Of a stretch of 64,000 nt of DNA, positions 9,679 through 19,622 are shown piece by piece. The first letter of the stretch is position 1. The number at the start of each line of letters is the position of its first letter. Under the pieces are notes generated by a model, which was not told where the DNA came from, made no database searches, and worked only from the letters and a program-made list of their open reading frames with translations. The stretch lies in contig JADJXN010000014.1 in the NCBI GenBank assembly GCA_016715815.1, forward strand, positions 268,012-332,011. The letters run 5' to 3'. The position numbers were made by a program, and so were the translations under genes. This DNA is from Oligoflexia bacterium (lineage in GTDB: Bacteria > Bdellovibrionota > Bdellovibrionia > JABDDW01).

Positions 9679-10619
9679 GCAAAGATTTTTTTTATAACCT
9701 AACACCAGATAAAATTTTAAAAGCGGCGGAGTCTTGTGGTGGCGTGGCCACGGGAAGAATATTTCAATTAAATAGCTTAGAAAACAGAGTTTATGAAATT
9801 GAAATGGAAGATGATGCATCACGTGTGGCTAAATTTTATCGTTCTGGCCGCTGGAGTGCAAAAACCATTTTAGATGAGCACGGTTTTTTGGAAGAGCTAC
9901 TTTTGGCAGAGGTTCCAGTTGTAGCGCCTCTTGAAATTAAAAATTCTTTAGTATCAAAAACTTTAGGCAAAAATGAAGACGGGCTTTATTACGCCATTTT
10001 TCCAAAAGTTTATGGTCGTGCCCCTGATGAGCTCTCAGTAGAGCAAGCAACGCAGCTTGGCCGCTTAGTGGCTAGAATGCATGTGGTGGGAAGTCAGAAA
10101 AAGGCTGAGCATCGGCTTGAAATAAACCCTTATAACTATGGTGAGCTTCCTTTAGATTTTTTAATTAAAGGAGACTTTATTTCTCCTGAAATAAAAAGTG
10201 CTTATGTAGAAGTGGCAAGCAGAATTATTAAAGAGGCAACACCGTTATTTAAAAATTTAAAAACTCTCAGGCTTCACGGAGATTGCCATTTAGGTAATTT
10301 ATTATTTAACAAAGAGCAGGCCTTTTTCTTAGATTTTGATGACATGGTTATGGGCCCTGCCGTTCAAGATGTGTGGCTTGCTACAAGTGAGGCAGATTTA
10401 AGAGAAGCTTTTTTAAACGGTTATCAAGAAATGCGCCCTTTTGATTTTGAAGAGTTAAAACTAATTAAGCCATTACGCGCTCTTAGAATTATTAATTACT
10501 CTGCTTGGGTGGCAAAGCGCTTTGAAGACCCATTTTTTAAAAGAATTTTTGTTGATTTTGGAAGTTATAAATATTGGGCTCAAGAGGTAGAAGCCCTTCA
10601 GAGATTGTGGCTAAGTTAG
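9675..10619 (+). CDS. srkA: SrkA/YihE-family stress response kinase
   Basis: A 314-residue aminoglycoside-phosphotransferase-fold protein kinase. The N-terminus (FFYNLTPDKILKAAE) aligns with the SrkA/YihE start, which supports the TTG start at 9675. The catalytic loop is LHGDCHLGNLLF and the metal-binding loop is FLDFDDMVMGPAVQD. E. coli SrkA phosphorylates Ser/Thr and counters programmed cell death during stress. The four-base overlap (TTGA) with the ChaN-like gene suggests translational coupling. Confidence 0.88.
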   Translation: MSKDFFYNLTPDKILKAAESCGGVATGRIFQLNSLENRVYEIEMEDDASRVAKFYRSGRWSAKTILDEHGFLEELLLAEVPVVAPLEIKNSLVSKTLGKNEDGLYYAIFPKVYGRAPDELSVEQATQLGRLVARMHVVGSQKKAEHRLEINPYNYGELPLDFLIKGDFISPEIKSAYVEVASRIIKEATPLFKNLKTLRLHGDCHLGNLLFNKEQAFFLDFDDMVMGPAVQDVWLATSEADLREAFLNGYQEMRPFDFEELKLIKPLRALRIINYSAWVAKRFEDPFFKRIFVDFGSYKYWAQEVEALQRLWLS

Positions 10620-10710
10620 GCTGTAAACAGTCTAAATTGCATTTAATATTTTGATTTATTTATAAGAATAAAAAATTGATTTTTTTTGCCATAAAACCGA
10701 TCATTTAAAT

Positions 10711-11871
10711 ATGAAGAATTGTAATAAAAAGCTTGGGCTCATTTTTATTGGTTTAGGTATTTTAGTATTTTCTTTTGTTAATTGTAATAAGACAGCTAAA
10801 GATGATGAATCAATTATTGGAAGTGGCGGAACGCGTACTTATTATATGGGGTTTACGACATGGCCTTATACTGCTACCCAGGCAGGTGTAGATTACCCAT
10901 ATATAAAAATTGCAACTGACGCTGATATGATTGTTTATCATATTGAAGGGGGTGTGCCATGGTCAGATGCAGAAAATGATGTTTTATCAGATCCATTTTC
11001 TGCTCGCTACAATACTAACATTGTAGGGGAGTTGGAACAAAAATTTAGTAAAAAACCCTCAGCCAACCATAAAGTATTTTTAGCAACTAGTCCTATAAAT
11101 GCAAGTCGCAATGCAATTGCAAATTCATGGACAAATGCTGGAAATGAACAAGACTTGGCTCCGTGGAATAGTTATACATTAGACAGTATCCAAGTAAAAA
11201 CAGCATACTTAAATTATTGTAAAAGACTCATTCAGCTTTTTAAACCTGATTATTTTGCCTTTGCAATTGAAGTGAACTTATTGGAGCCCAACACTTCTGC
11301 GACACCTGCAGTGTGGTCTGCGTATTTAAATTTGCACGCACATATTTATACCCAATTAAAGATAGCTTATCCCAATCTTCCTCTATTTGTAACACAAACG
11401 GGACAAAATCTATTAAGTGACTACAATCCATCACAAACTACTTCAATTGCAGCTTTCAATGCCTTGATGGAGTATTCAGATTACTTTGCAATTTCAGCAT
11501 ATCCATATTTGTCGGCTTATATGACAAATAGCTTGCCAGTTGATTTTTTTGATCGTTTAGCATCTTTAACAACAAAACCACTTGCTATGGCGGAAGGGGG
11601 GTATCCTGCTGTTAATTTTACATTAGCTAATGGTACTACTTTTATAACAGATGCCACTAAGCAAAATAATTTTGTTAAGTTAGCTCTAGCAGCTGCTGAT
11701 AAATACAATTTTAAATTTATCAATTTATGGCTAGTAAGAGACTTTGATAACAGTTGGGGAACTTCTGATGGTACAATTATTTTTAAATCACTGGGAATGT
11801 ATGATGCAGCCGGGACGCCAAGACAAGCCCTTACTACGTGGCAGCAAAAACTAGCGCTTACTAAAAGGTGA
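10711..11871 (+). CDS. Lipoprotein with a glycoside hydrolase-like TIM barrel
   Basis: A 386-residue lipoprotein: signal peptide with lipobox SFVNC. The mature part resembles clan GH-A barrels such as GH53: FAIEVNLL could carry the acid/base glutamate, ISAYPYL is a typical barrel strand, and MAEGGYP could carry the nucleophile. The expected role is cutting a beta-linked polysaccharide at the outer membrane; the substrate is unknown. A second lipoprotein of similar plan lies at 38,970-39,964. The family assignment is from motifs only. Confidence 0.65.
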   Translation: MKNCNKKLGLIFIGLGILVFSFVNCNKTAKDDESIIGSGGTRTYYMGFTTWPYTATQAGVDYPYIKIATDADMIVYHIEGGVPWSDAENDVLSDPFSARYNTNIVGELEQKFSKKPSANHKVFLATSPINASRNAIANSWTNAGNEQDLAPWNSYTLDSIQVKTAYLNYCKRLIQLFKPDYFAFAIEVNLLEPNTSATPAVWSAYLNLHAHIYTQLKIAYPNLPLFVTQTGQNLLSDYNPSQTTSIAAFNALMEYSDYFAISAYPYLSAYMTNSLPVDFFDRLASLTTKPLAMAEGGYPAVNFTLANGTTFITDATKQNNFVKLALAAADKYNFKFINLWLVRDFDNSWGTSDGTIIFKSLGMYDAAGTPRQALTTWQQKLALTKR

Positions 11872-11970
11872 GATGCTTGCATATTGTTTCCCACGTTCCA
11901 TAATAAAACTAACTAAGGCTTAGAATGATTAAGTTATTGATCAACCTACTCACTTGGTTTAAGTACAATT

Positions 11971-12135
11971 ATGCAATTATTAATTCTTTTCTTACTTTCT
12001 ACATATTCTTTGGCATCAGAGACCAACCAAATCTCATTTAAAAAAGCTGATTCAAAAAAAAATATTAAAACAAAACATATAGAAGAAATTAGGTTGCCAG
12101 CCACTGCTATAAAGCACTCGCTAGATTACTACTAA
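11971..12135 (+). CDS. Very small secreted protein
   Basis: A 54-residue reading frame with a hydrophobic signal sequence (MQLLILFLLSTYSLASE) and a lysine-rich mature part. It fills the only gap between the TIM-barrel lipoprotein and the ABC transporter genes and ends one base before the ATPase stop codon on the other strand. There is no strong Shine-Dalgarno. Its plan (signal peptide plus a short charged tail) resembles the 82-residue protein at 7,233. The function is unknown. Confidence 0.5.
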   Translation: MQLLILFLLSTYSLASETNQISFKKADSKKNIKTKHIEEIRLPATAIKHSLDYY

Positions 12136-12136
12136 A

Positions 12137-13444
12137 CTAAACCTCTTGGCCCACATCTAAATAAACTTCTTTGGTGTCATCGTTATAACCTAAATACTCG
12201 GCAAAACGGCCCCAGGCAATGAGGGCTTCACAAATTTGCTCAGGGTTTTCATTGGGAAGCCATTCGGCAACGCGCTCTTGAAGGGTGTCTAAAGATATAC
12301 GTAAATTATCTTCAGCTTTTAAAAGATTTGTTGCAAGCTGAACTATTTTTAAATTGCCAAACAGCTCATGGAGCATGCGTTTTCTGGCATTTATATCGCC
12401 ATCTAAAAATGCTTTTCCTAGATCAGTGAGAATAACAGTGTGGCGTGGGGTTTCAACTAAATCTAAAAGCTCACCAGCTTTAACTAAATACAAAGTAGAT
12501 CCAAAATCTTTTCCAATTTTGTGGGATAATTCAAAAATATCAGCCATTCCGCCCTGATCGGCAATGGTTTCAACAAGACCAATCATTTCTCCAATTTGCA
12601 CATTAGGTAAGGTTTCAATGGGTGATTCGCGGGTAGACTTGGGAGTTAAAACATTTGAAGACTGTTGAGTGTCAGGAATATAAGCCTCAGCAATCAGCTC
12701 ATGAATTCTTGTAACCATTCTCCTAAAGCCTGGGGCTTGCTCATCTCTGGGATAGGGAAGATCATTATAAATTTCAGCTCTCACATGGCCTGGTTTTATA
12801 CCCATGACAAGAATTTTTTTTGCTATATAAACAGCCTCTTGAATACTATGTGTTACAAGCACCATGGTGCGCACAGCCGTGTTTTTTGTTTGCCAAATAT
12901 TTATAATCTCCTCACGCAAAGTATCAGCAGTTAAAACATCTAAAGAATTAAATGGTTCATCTAAAAATAAAATTGGCCTTTGCATAACTAGGGCTCTTGC
13001 AACACCCACTCGCTGTTTCATGCCGCCTGAAAGCTCCCGTGGGTAAGCCTCTTCAAAGCCCTCAAGACCAACAAGATCAATGGCCTTTTTAACCCGCGCT
13101 TTAATATCATTGGGTGTTAGCTCTAAAGGTTTTAATGCTAAAGCTATATTTTCAAAAACCGTGGCCCAAGGAAATAAGGCAAAAGCTTGAAACACCATTG
13201 AGACATTTAAATTTGTTCCCTCAAGAGGTGCTCCACCACTTAAGACCTCTCCTTCAGTGGGTTTGATAAGTCCTGACATTATTCTTAAACAGGTTGACTT
13301 ACCTGAGCCAGACGGGCCCAAAAGAGCATAAATATTATCTTCATCAATGCGCATGTTAACATCTTTAAGCACGCGCAGATCATTTCCAGATTCAAGCATA
13401 AAGTTTTTGCTCACATTTTTTAATTCAATATTTGGAAACTGCAT
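12137..13444 (-). CDS. ABC transporter ATPase, NitT/TauT type, with AAA-associated C-terminal domain
   Basis: A 435-residue nucleotide-binding subunit. It shows Walker A GPSGSGKSTC (about 43-52), signature LSGGMKQRVGVARAL, Walker B PILFLDEPFNSLD and the switch histidine in VTHSIQEAV. Beyond about residue 285 lies an extra winged-helix-like region of the AAA-associated type found on some nitrate/sulfonate-type ATPases. It acts with the permease encoded just upstream (eight-base gap, same strand). No substrate-binding protein is present here, so the imported compound cannot be named. Confidence 0.88.
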   Translation of the reverse strand: MQFPNIELKNVSKNFMLESGNDLRVLKDVNMRIDEDNIYALLGPSGSGKSTCLRIMSGLIKPTEGEVLSGGAPLEGTNLNVSMVFQAFALFPWATVFENIALALKPLELTPNDIKARVKKAIDLVGLEGFEEAYPRELSGGMKQRVGVARALVMQRPILFLDEPFNSLDVLTADTLREEIINIWQTKNTAVRTMVLVTHSIQEAVYIAKKILVMGIKPGHVRAEIYNDLPYPRDEQAPGFRRMVTRIHELIAEAYIPDTQQSSNVLTPKSTRESPIETLPNVQIGEMIGLVETIADQGGMADIFELSHKIGKDFGSTLYLVKAGELLDLVETPRHTVILTDLGKAFLDGDINARKRMLHELFGNLKIVQLATNLLKAEDNLRISLDTLQERVAEWLPNENPEQICEALIAWGRFAEYLGYNDDTKEVYLDVGQEV

Positions 13445-13452
13445 TTTGCACC

Positions 13453-15195
13453 TTAATCAAATCTGTATTTGTTATCTGAAAATGTATAAATTTTTAACCA
13501 AAACGTCCGGTTTAATATTACCACAATGGCTATCATAAGTGTAAGGCTTGCTGCAAGAACCGGAGTGTTTCCTTGAGCCGTTGCCACACTAATCATGGAG
13601 CCTAGGCCATTTGCTGTGAGAGTTTTTCCATCATAGAAAATATATTCAGCAACAATACTGGCATTCCAAGCGCCCCCTGTAGCTGTTACCCAGCCAGTGA
13701 CAAGTTCTGGGAAAATGCTGGGAAGATATAAAAGCCGCCACCTGTCTTTTTTTGTAGCAGGGACCATATCTAATGTTTCACTTAAGTTTTGAGAGATTCT
13801 TAAAGCTCCGGCTAAAACGTTAAAGAGCACGTACCACTGAACCCCAAGCATCATTAAAAAAGTGGAGCTAATGTCTATATTTAAACCTAAATTAAAAAAT
13901 AACTTTAATGCTAACGGGTAAACCATGGGAGCCGGAAAAGACGCTAAAACTTGAATAATGGGTTGAGCAATTTTAGTTCTTTTTGAAGAAAGGCCAATCC
14001 AAATTCCAAACGGCACGGCCCAAAGGGTACTTAAAATAACGGCAAAGCCTACTCTTAAAAAAGTATAAAAGGACGCAAGTCCAAGTTGTCCCCAAGTATA
14101 AGCATCAACCACGGAGAGAACTTGAATTAGTTTTGAAGAGCCAAAAACAACTAACACTAAACAAGCCGCCCATACAACAGGTTCAAGAAGTTTAAAAAAC
14201 TTCTCCCTATTTTTTTGGCTTTCAATTTGCTTTATAAGTGGTAGCTGAGAAAGTTCCTGCAAGGGAGAATAATTAAGAATAATATTTTTCTTGGAATATT
14301 TACGGTAAAAGGTTTTTAAAAATCTTATAAGCCTTGATTCTTTTAACGCCAAAAGCATTAAAGGCTCAGCAATAATTTCCTCATTAGCTTCATCAACCCT
14401 AAACTTTCTCACCCAAGATAAAATGGGTCGCCAAATGATCATATCAAGGCAGACAATAATTAAAACCATAGTTGAAATGCCATAAATCATGGCTTCTACA
14501 TTTCCCTCTTTAATGGCTACGGCCATATAAGCACCAACACCGGGAAGTCTGTAATCTCTTTCGCCCAAAGTAAAAGACTCGCACACACTTAAAAAAAACC
14601 AACCATTTGCCATTGAAATAACACTGTTCCAAGCAAGTCCTACAGCTGCATAGGGAATTTCAACTTTTGTTAACTTCTTCCACCAATTAAGCCCCATAAT
14701 ATCAGCAGCCTGATGGTAATCTTCTGGCAGTGATTTTAAAGAGTAGTAAAAGGAAAAAATCATATTCCATGCTTGGCTTGTCACAACAAGAATGATGGCG
14801 CATAGCTCAAGACCCATATTTGTTTGTGGGAATAATGTCAGCATAGCTAGCATGAGTGCTGGTAAAAAACCAAGTGGTGGGATGCTTTGTAGAATATCAA
14901 ATAAGGGAACTAAAATTTTCTCAGCTTTTTTGGATTTTGCAGCCCAATAGCCAAAAATAAGTGTGATAGTAAGAGAGATTAAATAGGCTACAAGACCCCT
15001 AATGGTGGAAAAAAAGGCATATTTAGGCAGTGAGCCTAAGGAAAGATCTATTTCTGTAATGGGCTGGTAAGTTCCCTGCCACTGTGCGCTGGTGGTGGCA
15101 ATAGCATAGATAGTGGCTCCCATGATGAAAAACACCAAGGCATCGGCAAGAGAGGGAAATTTTTTGGCATATTCAAAACGTACCATAATGGGCAC
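13453..15195 (-). CDS. ABC transporter permease with two fused membrane domains
   Basis: A 580-residue inner-membrane protein with two binding-protein-dependent transport domains in tandem (about residues 60-270 and 370-575), each with the conserved cytoplasmic loop region (for example MGLNWWKKLTKVEIPYA and the DMVPATKKDRWRLLYLP segment). It therefore supplies both halves of the channel in one chain, unlike the usual homodimeric SsuC/TauC permeases. It is followed directly by the ATPase gene. An in-frame ATG three codons in is an alternative start. Confidence 0.88.
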   Translation of the reverse strand: MPIMVRFEYAKKFPSLADALVFFIMGATIYAIATTSAQWQGTYQPITEIDLSLGSLPKYAFFSTIRGLVAYLISLTITLIFGYWAAKSKKAEKILVPLFDILQSIPPLGFLPALMLAMLTLFPQTNMGLELCAIILVVTSQAWNMIFSFYYSLKSLPEDYHQAADIMGLNWWKKLTKVEIPYAAVGLAWNSVISMANGWFFLSVCESFTLGERDYRLPGVGAYMAVAIKEGNVEAMIYGISTMVLIIVCLDMIIWRPILSWVRKFRVDEANEEIIAEPLMLLALKESRLIRFLKTFYRKYSKKNIILNYSPLQELSQLPLIKQIESQKNREKFFKLLEPVVWAACLVLVVFGSSKLIQVLSVVDAYTWGQLGLASFYTFLRVGFAVILSTLWAVPFGIWIGLSSKRTKIAQPIIQVLASFPAPMVYPLALKLFFNLGLNIDISSTFLMMLGVQWYVLFNVLAGALRISQNLSETLDMVPATKKDRWRLLYLPSIFPELVTGWVTATGGAWNASIVAEYIFYDGKTLTANGLGSMISVATAQGNTPVLAASLTLMIAIVVILNRTFWLKIYTFSDNKYRFD

Positions 15196-15255
15196 TGATT
15201 CTACTTGATGAAGCCTTAGCCTGTCAGTATAAAATATCTTAATAAGGGGAAATTT

Positions 15256-16635
15256 ATGAGCACAAGAATTGAATCAGATTCCATGGGAAAAGTTGAAGTA
15301 GAAAGTGACAAGTATTGGGGAGCGCAAACCCAACGCTCTTTAAAAAATTTTAAAATTGGCACAGAGAGATTTCCTAGGGAATTCATTAGAGCCCTTGGAG
15401 TTTTAAAAAAGGCCTGCGCTCTAACAAATAATGAGCTGGGTTTACTTGATGAAGTAAAAACATCAAGCATAATAAAAGCGGCCGATGAAGTCATTGATGG
15501 AAAACTTGATGCCCACTTCCCTTTAGTGATTTGGCAAACCGGAAGCGGCACCCAAACAAATATGAATGCTAATGAGGTTATTTCAAATAGAGCCATTGAA
15601 CTTATGAAAGGGGAAAAGGGTTCTAAAAAGCCCATTCACCCTAATGATGATGTTAATAAAAGCCAATCTTCAAATGATTGTTTTCCAACAGCTATGCACA
15701 TAGCTGCGGCTGAACAGTTACACCACAAACTTTTGCCTGCATTAAAAGTGTTACATAAGGCCTTGGATGTAAAAGCAAAAAAATTTAAAGATGTAATAAA
15801 AGTAGGACGCACTCATCTTCAAGACGCCACACCTATTACATTAGGGCAAGAGTTCTCTGGCTATGCTCAACAAATCGAAAATGGTATTAAACGTGTCGAG
15901 CTTGCTCTTGAAGGCTTAATGGATCTTGCTCAAGGTGGGACAGCGGTAGGCACAGGGCTTAACACGCACCCTGAGTTTGCAAAAAAAGTAGCAAAGAAAA
16001 TATCTGAAATTACATCTCTTAAATTTGTATCAGCACCAAATAAATTTGAAGCCTTAAGCGCCCATGATGCCTTGGTTTTTGCAAGTGGTGCTTTGAAAAC
16101 TTTGGCTGCAAGCTATATGAAGATTGCAAATGACATTCGTTGGCTTTCCAGTGGGCCAAGGTGCGGGCTTAATGAAATATTTATTCCAGAAAATGAACCA
16201 GGAAGCTCCATTATGCCCGGCAAAGTAAACCCCACACAAAGTGAAGCTATGACAATGGTATGCTGCCAAGTCATTGGCAATGATGCTGCTATTTCAATGG
16301 CAGGCACCCAAGGTAATTTTGAGTTAAATGTTTTTAAACCAGTTATTATTTTTAATTTTCTTCAAAGTGTAAGGCTTCTCAGTGATGCAGCAGTAAACTT
16401 TGTTGAGCATTGTGTAAGTGGTATTGAGGCCAATGAGCCAAGGCTTAAGGAATACCTTGAGAAATCTTTAATGCTTGTGACAGCCCTTAACCCGCACATT
16501 GGATATGATAATGCTGCAAAAATTGCCAAAAAGGCTCATGCTGAGGGCAAAACTCTTAAGCAAGTAGCGCTGGAGCTTAAACTTTTAGATGAAAAAACTT
16601 TTGATAAAATTATGAAGCCAGAAGAAATGGTTTAA
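15256..16635 (+). CDS. fumC: Fumarate hydratase class II
   Basis: This cytoplasmic TCA-cycle enzyme interconverts fumarate and malate without an iron-sulfur cluster. The 459-residue length is typical. Seen are QTGSGTQTNMN (about 94-104), HPNDDVNKSQSSND (128-141), GRTHLQDATP with the catalytic histidine at 187, and the family signature GSSIMPGKVNP (316-326) with its catalytic serine. An AAGGGGA Shine-Dalgarno sits before the ATG and a TATAAAAT-like -10 lies further upstream. The next gene starts immediately after its stop. Confidence 0.97.
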   Translation: MSTRIESDSMGKVEVESDKYWGAQTQRSLKNFKIGTERFPREFIRALGVLKKACALTNNELGLLDEVKTSSIIKAADEVIDGKLDAHFPLVIWQTGSGTQTNMNANEVISNRAIELMKGEKGSKKPIHPNDDVNKSQSSNDCFPTAMHIAAAEQLHHKLLPALKVLHKALDVKAKKFKDVIKVGRTHLQDATPITLGQEFSGYAQQIENGIKRVELALEGLMDLAQGGTAVGTGLNTHPEFAKKVAKKISEITSLKFVSAPNKFEALSAHDALVFASGALKTLAASYMKIANDIRWLSSGPRCGLNEIFIPENEPGSSIMPGKVNPTQSEAMTMVCCQVIGNDAAISMAGTQGNFELNVFKPVIIFNFLQSVRLLSDAAVNFVEHCVSGIEANEPRLKEYLEKSLMLVTALNPHIGYDNAAKIAKKAHAEGKTLKQVALELKLLDEKTFDKIMKPEEMV

Positions 16636-17541
16636 ATGTCACGTTTTAAAAAAATATTTTATAGAAAGCCACATTCTGCTTCACAGTTAGAGCTAGAAAT
16701 ACAGCACCCAAAGCAAAAAGATAGAAACCACCACATTGGCGGTAGAAGTTTTTATTTTTTTGATTTTGATGACAACGTCATTCATTTACCAACACATCTG
16801 TATGTATTTCATAAAACTACAGGTCAGGAGCATGCACTTACTACCCATGAGTTTTCTGATATACAAACAAAACTTGGCAAAGAAGGCATTTGGAAGGATT
16901 ATGAATTAAGATTTGATGATCAAACCGGAAGCTTTCGCCGCTTTAGAGAGAAAAAAATAAGTCCATGGCAATATTGGTGGAAGGTTCAACCCCTTGAAGA
17001 AGATATGAGGGCAGTTTTAAAAAGGCCTTTTGAAGAGTGGCGCGGGCCTAGTTGGAATTTTTTTTGGTACGCGGTTCATAATAAAAGACCTATTTCAATT
17101 ATTACAGCACGTGGGCACCACCCGGATACTTTAAAAAAGGGAATAAGCTTATTAAAAAAATGGGGCTTTATAACACATAAACCTAATTTTTTAAGTGTGT
17201 GGCCAGTGAGCCATAAACCAACTAGACTTTTGTTGGGGGATAAAGATTTAAATTTACATGCATCAGAGCTAAAAAAAATCGCTATAAAAAGCTCTGTGAG
17301 TGAGGCATTTAAAAATTATGGTGTTAACCCGGGGCATCGGTTTGGAATGTCTGACGATGATCCAGTAAATTTAAAACTTATTGTGGAGGCCATGCGTGAT
17401 TTAAAAAAGATTTATCCTGATAATTCATTTTTTGTAATAGATACCCAGGGCGGAAAGCTTATAAAGCAGGAAATTTTTGTTGATCATGTTATTGAAAGCT
17501 CATTGCAGACTAAAAAGCAGCTTAGCTTTTTTGATGAATAA
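16636..17541 (+). CDS. HAD-like hydrolase of unknown substrate
   Basis: A 301-residue protein whose motifs fit a divergent haloacid-dehalogenase fold: motif I FYFFDFDDNV (two aspartates), motif II SIITARG and a motif IV-like GMSDDDP. A substrate cannot be proposed. The gene begins directly after the fumC stop codon, so it is probably translated from the same message. Members with this length and motif set are otherwise poorly characterised; the assignment rests on the three motifs and their spacing. Confidence 0.65.
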   Translation: MSRFKKIFYRKPHSASQLELEIQHPKQKDRNHHIGGRSFYFFDFDDNVIHLPTHLYVFHKTTGQEHALTTHEFSDIQTKLGKEGIWKDYELRFDDQTGSFRRFREKKISPWQYWWKVQPLEEDMRAVLKRPFEEWRGPSWNFFWYAVHNKRPISIITARGHHPDTLKKGISLLKKWGFITHKPNFLSVWPVSHKPTRLLLGDKDLNLHASELKKIAIKSSVSEAFKNYGVNPGHRFGMSDDDPVNLKLIVEAMRDLKKIYPDNSFFVIDTQGGKLIKQEIFVDHVIESSLQTKKQLSFFDE

Positions 17542-17594
17542 TACCCCGCATCAGTCTTATCCTATAAAGTAGCTGTTCTTAAGAGGAGATCAAA

Positions 17595-19622
17595 ATGAGA
17601 TTATTTATTACAACTTTATTTATTTTTATATTTCAGTTTTCACAAGCCTCTCAAATTGGGTGTGAGACTACTTACCCCCTGTTTAATGCCTTTTTAAGCC
17701 AACACGTTCAGCACAAAAAACTTAATTCCCAACTTGAAGAAAGAACAATTACCCAATACATAAAACTTCTAGATCCTTCAAAAATTTATTTACTCCAAAG
17801 TGATGTTGATAAAATTAAACAAGATCTTAGTGGCCTTTTTGAAAAAGTAGAAAAAAGAGAGTGTATTGCCGTAGAAGAGGCTCACCAGTTATTTGTTAAA
17901 AGAGTAGGCGAGGCTCTAGAGTTTACTAAAAAAACTTTAGGCTCTGATTTTAAATTCCAAGAAAAAACATCTATTACCATTAACCCAGATAAAAGAGTTT
18001 ACGCAAAAGATGTCAAAGAACTTCATGACCTGCAATTAAGATACATTCAGTTTCAAATTTCAAATTATCTTATTTCAGATATGAAATTAGCAGAGGCAAA
18101 GAAGAGTTTAATTCATCGCTATGAACTTGTTCATAAACAAGCAAGAGAAATTAAAAAAGATGATCTTTACGCCATCTTTCTAGATGCTTTTGCTTCAGCC
18201 CTTGACCCTCATTCAAATTTTATGTCTAAAGATAACTCTGAGGATTTTGATATTGGTATGCGCCTCTCATTAGAGGGTATTGGTGCAACACTAAGCTCTC
18301 AAGATGGCTACACCGTTGTAGAAAACCTTGTTCCCGGTGGGCCTGCATTTAAATCAGGAGAAGTGGAGCCAAAGGATAAAATTATTGCCGTAGCCCAAGG
18401 GGAGAAGGGTAAGTTTCAAGACGTTATAGACATGCCTTTAAGGGATGTAGTTAAGCTTATTCGTGGTAAAAAGGGGACAAAAGTTAAATTAAATATTTTG
18501 CGTCAAGGTAAAAATACGCAGCGCCTTGTTGTGACAATAACGAGAGATAAAATAGATCTAAAAGACGAAGCTGCTAAAATTACCTATATTGATAAAAAAA
18601 TAAAAACAGACTCAGGTGTTGAAAAATTTAAAATTGGCGTCATTGATCTGCCATCTTTTTACGCTGATTCTGAAACTGGCCGTTCTTGCTCTGAAGATGT
18701 AAAACGCTTAGTAAAAGAAGCTAATGCAAAAAAAGTAGATGGTCTTATTTTAGATTTATCTAAAAATGGTGGTGGGGTTTTGGGTGAGGCAGTAAAGGTA
18801 GCAGGTATTTTTATTAAAAAAGGAAATATTGTTGAAACCCAAGATGCAGATAGCCGAGTGGAGTTATTAAGTGATTTAGATAGCCAAATGCTCTACAAGG
18901 GGCCACTTGTTGTATTAACCAGCAGGCTTAGTGCCTCAGCATCTGAAATTGTAGCCGGTGCTTTAAAAGACTACAGGCGTGCAGTCATTGTGGGTTCAGA
19001 TAGAACTTTTGGTAAAGGCACTGTTCAGCAGGTAATGAGGTTAAGAGATAATATGGGTGCTGTGAAAGTTACCTCTGGAATGTTTTTTATACCAAGTGGA
19101 AACTCCACTCAAGAAATGGGAGTTGAGTCTGATATTACTATTCCAAGCCAATACTCAACAAAAGAGTTTAGTGAGCAAGCTTTAGATTACGCTTTACCTA
19201 AAAAAGCATTGAGCGCCTTTTTATCAGAAGAAGCAAATGGTAAGCCTGGTATTAACGGGGATTATTATTTACCCATAGAGGATTCACAAATTGAAAAACT
19301 AAAAAAATCTTCAAAGGCAAGGGTGGCTCAAAGTAAAGAATTTTCTAAAATTTTAACTGAGCTTAAAGAGGCTGAAGAGAAAAATGGCATTCTAAATCTT
19401 CAAGATGTTATGAAGAAAAACCAAGCCTCAAACAAGGAGCGTGATAAGAAAAACAAACGCCGCTCAGGACTAGTTGACCCTGATTATGTCAAGCAACCTG
19501 CTATTCAAGAGGCTAGTGATATAGCAACAGACCTTATTATTCTTCATAGGGAAAAAATGAGCTTGGCTATAAAAGGGGCGAGTAAATTACAAGGTAATTT
19601 GAAGTCTGTCCACTTGCCTTGA
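17595..19622 (+). CDS. prc: Carboxy-terminal processing protease (tail-specific protease)
   Basis: A 675-residue periplasmic serine protease of family S41 that degrades or trims proteins from their C-termini. It has a signal peptide (ending QFSQAS), a PDZ domain (about 225-310, GIGATLSSQDGYTVVENL) and the catalytic core with SRLSASASEIVAGAL (serine about 446) and FGKGTVQQV (lysine about 474), the Ser-Lys dyad. A lysine-rich C-terminal region as in Tsp/Prc follows. An AGAGGAG Shine-Dalgarno precedes the ATG. The 3' end overlaps the convergent 2H gene by 36 bases. Confidence 0.95.
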   Translation: MRLFITTLFIFIFQFSQASQIGCETTYPLFNAFLSQHVQHKKLNSQLEERTITQYIKLLDPSKIYLLQSDVDKIKQDLSGLFEKVEKRECIAVEEAHQLFVKRVGEALEFTKKTLGSDFKFQEKTSITINPDKRVYAKDVKELHDLQLRYIQFQISNYLISDMKLAEAKKSLIHRYELVHKQAREIKKDDLYAIFLDAFASALDPHSNFMSKDNSEDFDIGMRLSLEGIGATLSSQDGYTVVENLVPGGPAFKSGEVEPKDKIIAVAQGEKGKFQDVIDMPLRDVVKLIRGKKGTKVKLNILRQGKNTQRLVVTITRDKIDLKDEAAKITYIDKKIKTDSGVEKFKIGVIDLPSFYADSETGRSCSEDVKRLVKEANAKKVDGLILDLSKNGGGVLGEAVKVAGIFIKKGNIVETQDADSRVELLSDLDSQMLYKGPLVVLTSRLSASASEIVAGALKDYRRAVIVGSDRTFGKGTVQQVMRLRDNMGAVKVTSGMFFIPSGNSTQEMGVESDITIPSQYSTKEFSEQALDYALPKKALSAFLSEEANGKPGINGDYYLPIEDSQIEKLKKSSKARVAQSKEFSKILTELKEAEEKNGILNLQDVMKKNQASNKERDKKNKRRSGLVDPDYVKQPAIQEASDIATDLIILHREKMSLAIKGASKLQGNLKSVHLP

